This document shows, in pieces, positions 8,145 to 16,818 of a DNA stretch of 64,000 bases; positions within the stretch are counted from its first letter, which is position 1; each line of letters begins with the position of its first letter. The notes under the pieces were generated by a model, which searched no databases, was not told the DNA's origin, and saw only the letters and a list, made by a program, of their open reading frames with translations. The position numbers were made by a program, and so were the translations under genes. The stretch comes from JBBTSQ01 sp039795895 (lineage in GTDB: Bacteria; Patescibacteriota; Minisyncoccia; Phycocordibacterales; JBAYGS01), in assembly GCA_039795895.1 (NCBI GenBank), contig JBDKKW010000001.1:62001-126000 (forward strand), in the 5' to 3' direction.

Positions 8145-8454
8145 ACGTTTGGGGAAGAGCGATTTCTAATTGTCGCTCATCCTGGTGCTGAGCGAGACGA
8201 ATTCGCAAGAGAAGCTGTGCGTCAGATAATGCTTCATCTGTATCGATAAAAATTTTCAAAAATTTTTCCATCGAGCCTTCAAAGTGACACCCGTGACACC
8301 GAAAGCGGTGTGATTTCGGCCACATATGCATAGACGGAGTTTTTTCACGGTGTACCGGGCAAAGAATGATGATCACTCCGGTCGATCTTTTGGTGTAAGG
8401 TAGCTTGAGCATCTTACACACGTGTTCCCATGTTGGGTTGGGTAAGAAGTCCAT
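8143..8454 (-). CDS. Stand-alone CHC2 zinc-finger protein (primase-type)
   Basis: 103 residues. Cys32-x2-His35-x17-Cys53-x2-Cys56 (LCPVHREKTPS ... FRCHGCHFEG) matches the CHC2 zinc ribbon at the N-terminus of DnaG primases, where it helps choose priming sites on single-stranded DNA. The TOPRIM catalytic domain is absent, so this is not a primase by itself. The tail after residue 70 is acidic to mixed. AAAGG lies before the ATG. It may act in trans with a primase or in DNA/RNA binding; the role is unknown. Confidence 0.75.
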   Translation of the reverse strand: MDFLPNPTWEHVCKMLKLPYTKRSTGVIIILCPVHREKTPSMHMWPKSHRFRCHGCHFEGSMEKFLKIFIDTDEALSDAQLLLRIRLAQHQDERQLEIALPQT

Positions 8455-8639
8455 AGTTTACCTTTGTTGATTGTTGAAAGAGCAAAGACGCTCCTACCTA
8501 CGCACAGATCCTCACAGGAATCTGTTGGTAGATGAAAACACGAGGTTCTCAAAAATGCAGGAGCGTGCCCTAAGTCTGGCACACTTACCAACAGAAAACA
8601 ACACTTTTTGCTATGTGAAAGGGGTACCGTACGCATTAC

Positions 8640-8668
8640 TTGACAAAAAGATTATAATTTGCTATATT
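8640..8668 (+). promoter_or_regulatory. Promoter of the SPFH gene
   Basis: TTGACA (8640-8645), 17-bp spacer, TATATT (8663-8668). It gives a leader of about 145 nt. The stretch 8455-8639 upstream holds no gene that I can support. Confidence 0.8.
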
Positions 8669-8700
8669 ACCGCCGAACAGTTCTTTACAACTTACTTACT

Positions 8701-8761
8701 ATTCATCAGAGCAAAAAGCTCGTTTAGGCCCTTGTTGAGCGGTCTTTTTGCTCTGATGAAT
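8701..8761 (+). promoter_or_regulatory. Long hairpin in the SPFH-gene leader
   Basis: An 18-bp perfect stem (8701-8718 with 8744-8761, beginning ATTCATCAGAGC) closed by a 25-nt loop that has its own CTC/GAG closure. It lies between promoter and Shine-Dalgarno, lacks a T run directly after, and so looks like a regulatory or RNA-stabilising structure rather than a plain terminator. Confidence 0.6.
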
Positions 8762-8819
8762 CGAGTGACGCATCGTGCGCTTCGGTATGTCAGAACACTT
8801 AAAGAAAGGCAGAAAAAGT

Positions 8820-10763
8820 ATGTTTGCGTTCATTGTGAAGCTGGTGTTGGGTGTCGTGCTCTTCTCGTTTGCACGGTATTTGTTCGGTCGCGCCAAAGAG
8901 CCTACGGGCCGGCGCGATGAAGGTGCCATCACTCCTTTGCTGGCAGGTTTGCTGGGCAAGGTTGGTGTGTCGTTGTCGGTTGCCATGATTTTCTGGGCCA
9001 TCATCGGTACCAGTATGATCTGGGTGCCGTCCGGGAAGATTGCCACGTTTAAGCGGATCTACTTCGCTTCGCCTCTGCCTACGGGCAAGATCGTGGCGTT
9101 GGACAATCAGCTCGGACCGCAGGCTCGCATCATGACCGCTGGGTTTCACTTTGAACCATTCGTCACACTCCTCAATGAAGTCGAGGATGTGCCGGTGTTC
9201 TCTGTGCCCAATGGCCAGTGTGCGATCATCTCGGCGCGTGATGGTGTGATCTTGCCGGGTAATCCGGCATTTCCGCCTCCGTGGTCAGATGAGACCAAGC
9301 TGAAGATGATCAACGACGCCGAATACTTCCTCACGGAAGGAAAAGGTGTGCGTGGTCCTCAAACGACGGTCCTGACACCTGGTTCGTATAACATCAATCC
9401 GTTTTTGTGGGAGGCCCCGAAACTGGTCGCCGCACAACGGGTTGAGCAAGGCACGGTCGCTGTCGTGAAGTCGTCGGTGCGAGCTGCGGTGGACTTCGGT
9501 CCGTTCCGTCGCCCGCTCTCTGTCGATGGTAAACTCAAGGTGCTCACGTTGGAGCGACTCCAGAAGGATTCGGCCAATGTGCTCTTGGTGCCTGTCGGCG
9601 AGATCGGTGTGTGGGAGGAACCGTTGCCAAACGGTCTCTACTACATCAACACCGACGCATACAAGGTCACGATGGTGCCGACGGTCGCGCAGGTCCACGA
9701 ATACAAAGGTGGATACAAAAAGCGCTCGGTTGAAATCAGCCTCAGTGACAAAGGCACGATTACCGAACGGGTCAGTGAAGTGGATGTGCAACCGGCGAAT
9801 GCAAAGTCGGACACCGCCATCTTTACGAAGCCCGAAGGGTGGGATGTGCCTCAGGAAGTGCGGGTGATTGTGCAGGTTAGTCCGGAGATGGCGCCATTTG
9901 TGGTGGCATCGCTCGGATTGACCGAAGCAAATGCGACGCACGTCATTGAAGACCGTGTGGTGACTCCGATCGTTCGTTCGGTTGTGCGCGATGTGCTTGG
10001 TGGGGCTCAAATCCTCTTCAAACAAATGCGCGCGATCCTCGACGACAAGGGTATGCCGGTCATCGGTGCCGATGGCAATCCGAAAACCGAGATGCATCAG
10101 GAGTTCCGTGCGGTGAAAGTGATGGACTTGCTCGAGCAACGCGCTTCTCTCGAAGAGGCGATTGATTCTCGGGTGAGGCCTGAAGCGCTGAAAGAGGGTG
10201 TGACGGTCAACGAAGTCCGTCTGTCCGAATCGGCGATTCCTGCTGAGCTTCTGATTGCGCGCAAGCGTGAACAGCTCGCTCAACAGCTCACCAAGGCATG
10301 GACTGCCGAACAGACTGCGCAAGCCCAGCGTCAGCTCACTGAAAATGCTCGGTCACAAGCCGAACAGCAAGGTGAGTTGGTGAAGGCTGATATCGCGGCA
10401 CAGGCGGCAAAGCAACGCGCCAATGCTCGGACGATTGAGGCCGATGGCGAGAAAGCCTATCTGCTCGCGGTCGCTGAAGGACAGAAGGCCCAGTCTCTGG
10501 TCCTTGGTCCCGAAACGACTGCCAAGTTGCAGATGTTCCAGCAGCTTCTCAAAGCCGGCATGGAGCTGGTGGAGAAGAATCCGGAAATGATCAAGGCTGG
10601 TCTCGAAAGCGCGCACAAGTTTGTGCCGACTGTGATGGTGAACTCGTCTGGTCAGGGTAGCGGAAATATGGAGGGGGCTGCGGCCGTCTTCGGACATCTG
10701 CTAACTACTGGTGGAGCTCAACCGTTTAAGCCGGTGTCCACTCAGGCGGTCACTACGAAGTAA
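8820..10763 (+). CDS. SPFH/Band 7 (flotillin-like) membrane protein
   Basis: 647 residues. There are two N-terminal hydrophobic helices (about 3-20 and 40-65), then an SPFH-type beta/alpha domain, then an Ala/Gln/Glu-rich coiled coil (about 470-570: LARKREQLAQQL onward) and a tail ending in a Gly/Ser/Thr-rich stretch. Such proteins form large ring or raft assemblies at the membrane and help organise membrane proteases or transport. The start at 8820 is set by GAAAGG upstream; an in-frame ATG at 8775 lacks one. Monocistronic, with its own promoter and terminator. A shorter SPFH-like gene lies at 32106. Confidence 0.85.
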   Translation: MFAFIVKLVLGVVLFSFARYLFGRAKEPTGRRDEGAITPLLAGLLGKVGVSLSVAMIFWAIIGTSMIWVPSGKIATFKRIYFASPLPTGKIVALDNQLGPQARIMTAGFHFEPFVTLLNEVEDVPVFSVPNGQCAIISARDGVILPGNPAFPPPWSDETKLKMINDAEYFLTEGKGVRGPQTTVLTPGSYNINPFLWEAPKLVAAQRVEQGTVAVVKSSVRAAVDFGPFRRPLSVDGKLKVLTLERLQKDSANVLLVPVGEIGVWEEPLPNGLYYINTDAYKVTMVPTVAQVHEYKGGYKKRSVEISLSDKGTITERVSEVDVQPANAKSDTAIFTKPEGWDVPQEVRVIVQVSPEMAPFVVASLGLTEANATHVIEDRVVTPIVRSVVRDVLGGAQILFKQMRAILDDKGMPVIGADGNPKTEMHQEFRAVKVMDLLEQRASLEEAIDSRVRPEALKEGVTVNEVRLSESAIPAELLIARKREQLAQQLTKAWTAEQTAQAQRQLTENARSQAEQQGELVKADIAAQAAKQRANARTIEADGEKAYLLAVAEGQKAQSLVLGPETTAKLQMFQQLLKAGMELVEKNPEMIKAGLESAHKFVPTVMVNSSGQGSGNMEGAAAVFGHLLTTGGAQPFKPVSTQAVTTK

Positions 10764-10780
10764 GTGGTTTTGAAAACGCA

Positions 10781-10811
10781 AAGGCGCAACACGGAGTGTT
10801 GCGCCTTTTTC
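10781..10811 (+). terminator. Terminator after the SPFH gene
   Basis: AAGGCGCAACA/TGTTGCGCCTT (10781-10807) followed by a T run. Confidence 0.9.
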
Positions 10812-10828
10812 TATTGTTCTAGTTTAAG

Positions 10829-13003
10829 CTATTTTGTTTTCTCTAGCTTGTGTGGGTTATGATTTGCACAAGCCTTATTACTACATCTCTCAGGAATCGT
10901 CTTCGTGCCATCCATCATGAGTGACTGACACATTGGGCAGATGTTGCCGGTAGGGCGAGCTTTGATTGCGTTTTTACACTTTGGATAATTTGAGCAACTG
11001 TAGAATGCACCAAAGCGTCCGCGTCGCTCGGTCATCATGCCGTCTTTGCAGGTCGGACACTGTACGCCGGTCGAGTTTTGTCGCTCGAGCTCAGCGTCTT
11101 TTTTAATAAACTTACATTTTGGGTAGTTGTTGCAAGAAATAAATCGGCCAAATTTACCATCTCGCTCCACCAGCTTGCCGTCTTTACACTCAGGACACGC
11201 TTCGCCAGTCTCTTTTGGTCCGGCTAGTTCGATGCCGTCGATAGTGCGTGCACCCAGACAATCAGGAAAATCTTTGCACGACAGGAATTTGCCGGTCTTG
11301 CCGAGCTTGATGAGCATTCCTTTACCACACTTCGGACACACATATTTTGCATCCGCCTCACCCATATCTGTAATCTTGGCAGTCTTCTCGCGAGACTTCA
11401 CCTCTTTCAAAAATGGTTTGTAGAAATCGCCGAGCGTTTTTTCGTAGGTACGGTCGCCATTGGCAATATCATCGAGCTTGTCTTCCATCTCGGCGGTAAA
11501 AGTATCGCTGACATAATCTTTGAAATTGTCTTCAATAAAAGTACTGACCACGTCTCCCGTGTCAGTCGGGCAGAGAGCTTTATTTATTTTACTCACATAC
11601 CCACGCTCTTCGAGTGTCTTGATGATAGATGCGTAGGTCGACGGTCGGCCGATACCGCGCTTTTCGAGCTCTTTGACGAGGCCTGCTTCAGAATATCTTG
11701 GTGGCGGTTCGGTAGCTTTTTCTTCGGTGTGAATATCGAGGAAAGTTAATTTTTCTCCGACGGTGACTTTTGGAAGCTCGACATCTTCGCCTCGAGCATC
11801 AGGGTCGGCGAGAAGCCAGCCAGGGGAGAGAGTACGTGAGCCGTTAGCAGAGAAATGAGGGATGGTCGCATCACTGCCGACAGCCACTTCGATTTTACTT
11901 CGCAAGATTTTTGCATCAGCCATCTGTGAGGCTATGGTGCGTTGCCAGATCAGCGTGTAGAGTGCTTGCTGTTCGGGAGTGCTTCCGGCTTCGTCGTGAG
12001 CCATATGGGTCGGACGGATTGCCTCGTGCGCTTCCTGTGCATTTTTACTTTTCTTGGTGAACGTGCGAGGACTGACCAGTTCTTTTCCGTATTTCTTTTC
12101 GATGGTTGCAAGGATTTGACCGACAGCCACCGTACTGAGGTTGGTACTATCAGTACGCATATAGGTGATAAGGCCGGCTTCGTAGAGCTTCTGGGCGACG
12201 CCCATGGTGCGAGAGGGAGCAAAGCCGAGGCGAGTACTGGCGGTCTGCTGGAGGGTCGAGGTGATGAACGGCGCTTTTGGTGAGCGCTTAGCTTCGGTCT
12301 CCGTGACATCTATCACCACCCACGAATCTTTTTTGCCGGCAGTGACGATTTTGTCTACTAGATTTTTGTCTCGAGGCTCTTCGACACAAGTCAAAAGCAA
12401 TGCAACATTTTTTGCTGTCTTGGTGTCGGCGGTAATGACCCAGAATTTCTCGGAGATAAACGCGCGGATTTCTCGCTCGCGTTCCATAATGATACGGAGC
12501 GCGGGGGACTGCACGCGACCAGCCGAAAGACCGTAGCGTACTTTTTTCCAAATCAAACCAGAGAGGTCGTAGCCTACCAAACGGTCGAGCACACGTCGGG
12601 CTTCTTGAGCTTTGCGGAGATTTTGATCAATGTCTCGGGGGTGTTTGATGGCTTCGATGACAGCGTCTTTGGTAATTTCATAAAAGACTACTCGGCGAGG
12701 TTTTTTGAGGCCGGTAGCTTCGGCGATGTGCCACGAGATGGCTTCACCTTCTCGGTCGGGGTCTGTCGCAAGGAGGATTTCGTCTGCTTTTTTGGCGAGG
12801 GATTTGATTTCTGCCACTACTGATTCTTTGCCTTTTGAGATTTCGTAGGTCGGTACGAAGCCCGCATCAATATCGATTGCCTTTTTATTACTCTTTGGTA
12901 AATCACGAATGTGACCGACCGACGCCACCACTTTGTATGCGCCATCCAAATATTTTGAAATAGTTTTTGCTTTCGCCGGCGACTCAACGATCAATAATTT
13001 CAT
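10829..13003 (-). CDS. topA: DNA topoisomerase I
   Basis: 724 residues. It relaxes negative supercoils by single-strand passage. The TOPRIM domain starts at LIVESPAKAK and carries DPDREGEA (about 81-88). The active-site Tyr281 is in ITYMRTDSTN. The C-terminus has four zinc-ribbon modules (CPKCGKG, CPECKDG, CPTCKDG, CPMCQSL), the last ending at CSNKAC. I chose ATG 13003 because MKLLIVESPAKAK is the family start and an AATACT-like hexamer ends about 6 nt before it. Confidence 0.96.
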   Translation of the reverse strand: MKLLIVESPAKAKTISKYLDGAYKVVASVGHIRDLPKSNKKAIDIDAGFVPTYEISKGKESVVAEIKSLAKKADEILLATDPDREGEAISWHIAEATGLKKPRRVVFYEITKDAVIEAIKHPRDIDQNLRKAQEARRVLDRLVGYDLSGLIWKKVRYGLSAGRVQSPALRIIMEREREIRAFISEKFWVITADTKTAKNVALLLTCVEEPRDKNLVDKIVTAGKKDSWVVIDVTETEAKRSPKAPFITSTLQQTASTRLGFAPSRTMGVAQKLYEAGLITYMRTDSTNLSTVAVGQILATIEKKYGKELVSPRTFTKKSKNAQEAHEAIRPTHMAHDEAGSTPEQQALYTLIWQRTIASQMADAKILRSKIEVAVGSDATIPHFSANGSRTLSPGWLLADPDARGEDVELPKVTVGEKLTFLDIHTEEKATEPPPRYSEAGLVKELEKRGIGRPSTYASIIKTLEERGYVSKINKALCPTDTGDVVSTFIEDNFKDYVSDTFTAEMEDKLDDIANGDRTYEKTLGDFYKPFLKEVKSREKTAKITDMGEADAKYVCPKCGKGMLIKLGKTGKFLSCKDFPDCLGARTIDGIELAGPKETGEACPECKDGKLVERDGKFGRFISCNNYPKCKFIKKDAELERQNSTGVQCPTCKDGMMTERRGRFGAFYSCSNYPKCKNAIKARPTGNICPMCQSLMMDGTKTIPERCSNKACANHNPHKLEKTK

Positions 13004-13032
13004 GTGGGTAGTATTGCACGATATGTGAATGA

Positions 13033-13060
13033 TTGGCAAATCTTAGGTAGTTGGTATACT
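13033..13060 (+). promoter_or_regulatory. Promoter of small membrane gene
   Basis: TTGGCA (13033-13038), 16-bp spacer, TATACT (13055-13060); divergent from topA. Confidence 0.65.
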
Positions 13061-13093
13061 TAATCTATATTGTTGTAAATAATAAAATTCTCT

Positions 13094-13276
13094 ATGTTTA
13101 ATATTATAGGTTTAGTGATTGTGGGTTATTTTTTGTATGGATTTCACAAAGACGACACATTAAAAGAATTTGAGAATAAAAAATTAAAAGATTTGACGAT
13201 TAATGATATAGGCTCAATTCTTTGGCTAGTATTTCTGATACTGATTCTTGGTAGACTTTTACAAAATCTATTTTAA
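13094..13276 (+). CDS. Small two-helix membrane protein
   Basis: 60 residues. Hydrophobic helices at about 2-17 and 42-58 flank a charged, Lys/Glu/Asp-rich linker. No family is recognised. It is markedly more AT-rich than topA and dprA on either side, as is the next gene, so the pair may be a recent acquisition. The leader is about 27 nt after TATACT and lacks a clear Shine-Dalgarno. A 23-nt palindrome separates it from the next gene. Confidence 0.55.
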   Translation: MFNIIGLVIVGYFLYGFHKDDTLKEFENKKLKDLTINDIGSILWLVFLILILGRLLQNLF

Positions 13277-13294
13277 TCTAAATAGTAACAGCGG

Positions 13295-13317
13295 TTCGCA
13301 AGAACAGTTCTCGCGAA
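13295..13317. promoter_or_regulatory. 23-nt palindrome, operator-like
   Basis: TTCGCAAGAAC-A-GTTCTCGCGAA, arms of 11 with one mismatch. It shares the GCAAGAACnGTTCT core with the palindrome at 13798-13820 on the other side of the next gene. Confidence 0.6.
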
Positions 13318-13341
13318 GATTTTCCTAGCTTCAGAAATTTT

Positions 13342-13794
13342 ATGACCAAGAATAAGACAAAAGAAAATGAAGAAATGCTCAAGGCATTAGCTGATTATGG
13401 CAAAATCTCACAAGAAGCGTGGTCAATTCAAAAAGATAAGAGTTTGACTCAACTAGATGTCATTAAATTGAGGTTTGAAAATAGGATCAATACCCTCGAT
13501 TATCTTCTAGATTTTTTTAAAAACTTGTTGACCATTGTACTCACTGGACTCATCGGTTCCTTTGCTGTCACTAATAGTGTAGAAATAATAGAACTCCGTT
13601 TTTATCTTTGTTGGCTGGGCGCGGTGTTGCTTGTTACGGTGTATCTGTTATTTTTGAGAAGAAAGTCTACTGTTCAATTGATGCTTTCTATGATTGAAAG
13701 CTCGTTTGAGAATATTCAATTTTTACATGATGGGCGCCTAAGTGAGATAGAGAGTAGAAAAAAAATCTTCACCGATACAATTCTTGGTAAATAA
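13342..13794 (+). CDS. Membrane protein with two central helices, unknown function
   Basis: 150 residues. A charged N-terminal helix region (1-52) is followed by two hydrophobic helices (about 57-77 and 85-107) and a C-terminal amphipathic part. The layout resembles small cytosol-facing membrane proteins with both ends inside. No family is recognised. AT-rich like its neighbour. It is bracketed by two related palindromes (13295 and 13798), suggesting it has its own control or that the two form a matched pair of boundary elements. Confidence 0.6.
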   Translation: MTKNKTKENEEMLKALADYGKISQEAWSIQKDKSLTQLDVIKLRFENRINTLDYLLDFFKNLLTIVLTGLIGSFAVTNSVEIIELRFYLCWLGAVLLVTVYLLFLRRKSTVQLMLSMIESSFENIQFLHDGRLSEIESRKKIFTDTILGK

Positions 13795-13797
13795 TGA

Positions 13798-13820
13798 TTA
13801 GCAAGAACCGTTCTTGCTAA
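13798..13820. promoter_or_regulatory. Perfect 23-nt palindrome
   Basis: TTAGCAAGAAC-C-GTTCTTGCTAA, 11+1+11, starting 4 nt after the stop codon. No long T run follows, so it is a weak terminator or a protein-binding site; see its partner at 13295. Confidence 0.65.
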
Positions 13821-13859
13821 GGGTTTAGAAATTATAATTTAGGAATTAGATGTTTTCTT

Positions 13860-14735
13860 TTACATTAGCCTGATTTCCCCCTCGCTTTCCTTAATCATCC
13901 CTTTAATCTCCATCATTGAAAGAAGAATGCTGACTTTTTGGGTGGGAAAGCCGGAGGCACGGACGAGGGAGTCGCGGGTGCATGGAGTGGCGAGCAGGCA
14001 CAGGAGAGTAAGCTCGTCTTCATTTGCGTCGGCGTACTGTTTTTCAAAGGGGAGTGTGCTTTGGCCTTCAAGACCAAGAGCGATCAGTAAATCTTCGACC
14101 GAGGCGATAGGAGTGGCACCAAGTTTCAAAAGCAAATGCGGGCCGGTGGAATTTTGGGAGTAGATTGAGCCAGGCACGGTGAGTACATCGCGATTGTAAT
14201 CGGTAGCGAGGCGAGCAGTGATCAGTGTGCCGGATTTTTGTTCCGCTTCAATAATCAGCACGGCTTTTGAAAGTCCTGCCATAATGCGATTGCGTTGCGG
14301 AAAGCTGTAAGGGGTCGCTTTGAACGTCGGATCAAATTCTGAAAGCAAGCATCCACCCGCTTCAACAATTTCTTTTGCTAGATTTTTGTGCGAAGCAGGG
14401 TAGAGGGCACTTGGGTCGAGTCCTGATCCGGGCACGGCGATGGTTTTGAGATTATTTGCGAGGGCTGACCGATGGGCGATAGCGTCGATACCGAGCGCGA
14501 GGCCAGAGACGATCACTACCGGCTTGCCTCGCAGTCCCGCAATGAGCATTTCGCAGACTTCTTTTCCATACGGACTGTATTTTCTGGCACCGACCACGCA
14601 GAGGTGTATCGAATCTTCAGGGGGAAGCTCGCCAACAATAAAAAGCTGTTCGGGAGGCTTAGGAATTTCCAAAATCGGTTTTGGAAATTTATTTTTGGGG
14701 AGCGAAATGATGCGTTTGTCTTTTGAGAACGACAT
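13860..14735 (-). CDS. dprA: DNA processing protein DprA (Smf)
   Basis: 291 residues. It binds incoming single-stranded DNA and loads RecA during natural transformation. The Rossmann-like DprA domain shows VVGARKYSPYG, VVIVSGLALGIDAIAHRSAL, AVPGSGLDPSALYP and GTLITARLATDYNRDVLTVPGS. A C-terminal winged helix (about 235-291, CTRDSLVRASGFPTQKVSILLSMMEIKGMI) is also present. TATACT (minus strand 14750-14745) lies 9 nt before the ATG, a leaderless arrangement. Divergent from the paralogue pair at 14771. Confidence 0.95.
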   Translation of the reverse strand: MSFSKDKRIISLPKNKFPKPILEIPKPPEQLFIVGELPPEDSIHLCVVGARKYSPYGKEVCEMLIAGLRGKPVVIVSGLALGIDAIAHRSALANNLKTIAVPGSGLDPSALYPASHKNLAKEIVEAGGCLLSEFDPTFKATPYSFPQRNRIMAGLSKAVLIIEAEQKSGTLITARLATDYNRDVLTVPGSIYSQNSTGPHLLLKLGATPIASVEDLLIALGLEGQSTLPFEKQYADANEDELTLLCLLATPCTRDSLVRASGFPTQKVSILLSMMEIKGMIKESEGEIRLM

Positions 14736-14770
14736 GCTAGAGTAAGTATAGCATTGTTCCTTTTAAAACT

Positions 14771-15070
14771 ATGAACCCTCCAATCTACCTGGGTGAGTTT
14801 GGTATGTACCTCCGTGCGTTCATTGATGGCGGTGAGATTGTCCTCGCTCGTCAGCATTTTGTAAAAACGTATCGTGGTGTTGAGTCGGGTACTCACGTGT
14901 TAGCTTCTGCTGTTCCAGCTCACCGATCGCATGATCTAGAACATCTCGATAGGGTGTGTAGTCAACTCTTTGGGATTACCGCGCAACAATTACTACAGGA
15001 AACCCCGGTAGTATCTCATCCGGCCACTTCGGGTGAGTATTTCATTGAGTGTGATGTTGAGGATCCCTAA
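14771..15070 (+). CDS. Unknown protein, first of a tandem paralogue pair
   Basis: 99 residues, soluble, no recognised domain. Its first half (YLRAFIDGGEIVLARQHFVKTYRGVESG) aligns with that of the next gene (YFLAFVYAGETDLARKIFRRLRRRIQAHRG), so the two arose by tandem duplication or are domains of one small family. No Shine-Dalgarno precedes the ATG. It is divergent from dprA with only about 35 nt between the starts, so the two promoters overlap. Confidence 0.55.
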   Translation: MNPPIYLGEFGMYLRAFIDGGEIVLARQHFVKTYRGVESGTHVLASAVPAHRSHDLEHLDRVCSQLFGITAQQLLQETPVVSHPATSGEYFIECDVEDP

Positions 15071-15081
15071 ATTATTGTGTT

Positions 15082-15369
15082 ATGAAGTCAAAGACTTTCT
15101 TTGAAGTTTTTCAGCACTACTTTCTGGCTTTTGTTTATGCCGGAGAAACCGATCTTGCCAGAAAGATTTTTCGGAGACTGAGACGGCGTATTCAGGCTCA
15201 TCGTGGCATGTACGACCCCTCAGTCTGGGACTTGAGCGAATCACGGTTCTTTGATGAACTTGCAATGAGTTCAGTTTTGAAAAATTCACCCGAGCCAGTA
15301 CAGCGAGAATCTGTATATGTGCCGTATGGGGGAGGATGGTGTGATGGCTCTCCTTGTAATGATGCCTGA
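15082..15369 (+). CDS. Unknown protein, second of a tandem paralogue pair
   Basis: 95 residues starting 11 nt after the previous stop, so the two are very probably co-transcribed. The N-terminal half resembles the preceding protein (AF--GE--LAR--F). The basic RRLRRR segment could bind nucleic acid. The C-terminus is Gly/Cys-containing (YGGGWCDGSPCNDA). No function can be assigned. A terminator follows. Confidence 0.55.
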   Translation: MKSKTFFEVFQHYFLAFVYAGETDLARKIFRRLRRRIQAHRGMYDPSVWDLSESRFFDELAMSSVLKNSPEPVQRESVYVPYGGGWCDGSPCNDA

Positions 15370-15374
15370 TTTCA

Positions 15375-15414
15375 GAGGCCCCTCGCCGACGCTTTGGTCG
15401 GACGAGGGGCTCTT
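15375..15414 (+). terminator. Terminator after the paralogue pair
   Basis: GAGGCCCCTCG-CCGAC pairs with GTCGG-ACGAGGGGCTC, followed by TTTCTTT. Confidence 0.85.
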
Positions 15415-15507
15415 TCTTTATCTTAATACCTTATACTTTTTACTTTATACCTACCCAACAGCCTCTATTTTCCTTATTTTCACTATTCTGCTATTATAAG
15501 TCCTACT

Positions 15508-16782
15508 ATGCTCGACATTAAGTTTATCCGCGACAACAAAGAGATTATCGCTCTCGGTGCCAAAAAGAAGCATCTCAATTTTAAGGTGGACGATTTGATC
15601 AAGGCCGACGATGAACGGCGCAAGCTTATGACTTCCCTTGAAGCCAAGCGTGCTGAGCAAAACCTCGTCAGCGCCAAAATCCCAACCGCATCTGTCGAAG
15701 AAAAAGCCTCACTCCTTGTGGCGATGAAAGAAGTCAAAGAATCTGCCCAAAAAGAAGAAGAAAAATTGAAAGAAGTGATGAAAAAGTGGCAGACCTTGAT
15801 GCTTGCGGTGCCAAATGTTCCCGATATGTCCGTGCCGGAAGGCGAGACCGACAAAGAAAATGTCGAAATTAAGACACACGGCACTATTCCCGTATTTGAT
15901 TTTGATCCAAAGTCACACATCGAGCTCATGGAAAAGCTTGGTATGGCTGATTTTGAAAAGGGAGTAGAAGTGGCGGGTTTCCGAGGCTACTTTTTGAAAG
16001 GTGACGGAGCGCGATTAAACTTTGCGCTCTGGCAATTTGTGCTCGACCATTTCGCTACCAAAGCCGACTTTGAGCCAATGCTCGTGCCATCTCTCGTGCG
16101 CAAAGATACATTGCTCGGTACTGGCTACTTGCCTCAAGGTGAAGATGATTTGTATAAAACACAGGACAATGACTATCTAGCGGGCACCGCGGAAGTAGCA
16201 ACTATGAGCTACTTTGCCGAGACTACTCTCGCGAAAGCTGACCTACCAAAAAAAGTACTGGCTTTCTCTCCAAGTTTCCGTCGCGAAGCGGGGAGTCATA
16301 GCAAAGATACTAAAGGGCTCAAGCGTGTGCATGAATTTTTCAAATTTGAACAAGTGATCTTGTGCGAAGCCAGTCATCAGGTGAGTGTCGAGCAACACGA
16401 AGCTCTTCTGGTAAATGCCGAGGAATTACTCCAACGTCTCAATCTCCCATATCACGTAGTGGTCAATTGTGGTGGTGATCTCGGCCTTGGCCAAGTAAAA
16501 AAATACGATGTGGAGACTTGGGTACCATCTCAGCGAGCGTGGTGCGAGACACATTCGTGCTCGTACTTCCATGATTTCCAAACTCGTCGACTCAATATTC
16601 GCTACAAAGATACCGACGGTAAAATCCGTTTTGCCCACTCGCTCAACAATACCGCGCTCGCCACTCCTCGCATTTTAATTTCACTGATTGAAAACAACCA
16701 GCAGAAAGACGGTTCGATTTATATTCCTGAAGCGTTGCAAAAATATATGGGCAAGGCAGTCATCGGTCCCGCAAAACGCTAG
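15508..16782 (+). CDS. serS: Seryl-tRNA synthetase
   Basis: 424 residues, normal length. It charges tRNA-Ser with serine. The N-terminal coiled-coil arm (about 30-110) is rich in Lys and Glu. Class II motifs are visible: motif 2 SFRREAGSHSKDTKGLKRVHEF, with the preceding TAEVA serine-binding loop, and motif 3 near the C-terminus (ALATPRILISLIEN). TATTAT (15492-15497) lies 10 nt before the ATG, giving a leaderless or nearly leaderless mRNA. It is followed by ftsQ after 36 nt. Confidence 0.96.
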   Translation: MLDIKFIRDNKEIIALGAKKKHLNFKVDDLIKADDERRKLMTSLEAKRAEQNLVSAKIPTASVEEKASLLVAMKEVKESAQKEEEKLKEVMKKWQTLMLAVPNVPDMSVPEGETDKENVEIKTHGTIPVFDFDPKSHIELMEKLGMADFEKGVEVAGFRGYFLKGDGARLNFALWQFVLDHFATKADFEPMLVPSLVRKDTLLGTGYLPQGEDDLYKTQDNDYLAGTAEVATMSYFAETTLAKADLPKKVLAFSPSFRREAGSHSKDTKGLKRVHEFFKFEQVILCEASHQVSVEQHEALLVNAEELLQRLNLPYHVVVNCGGDLGLGQVKKYDVETWVPSQRAWCETHSCSYFHDFQTRRLNIRYKDTDGKIRFAHSLNNTALATPRILISLIENNQQKDGSIYIPEALQKYMGKAVIGPAKR

Positions 16783-16818
16783 ACGTTAGATTTAAAACAG
16801 ACTCTAGTTCCTTTTTCT

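Noticed and set aside
9285..10322. 345-codon minus-strand frame within the SPFH gene
   Set aside because: His/Arg-rich antisense shadow of a well-supported gene; the same applies to 3265-4308.
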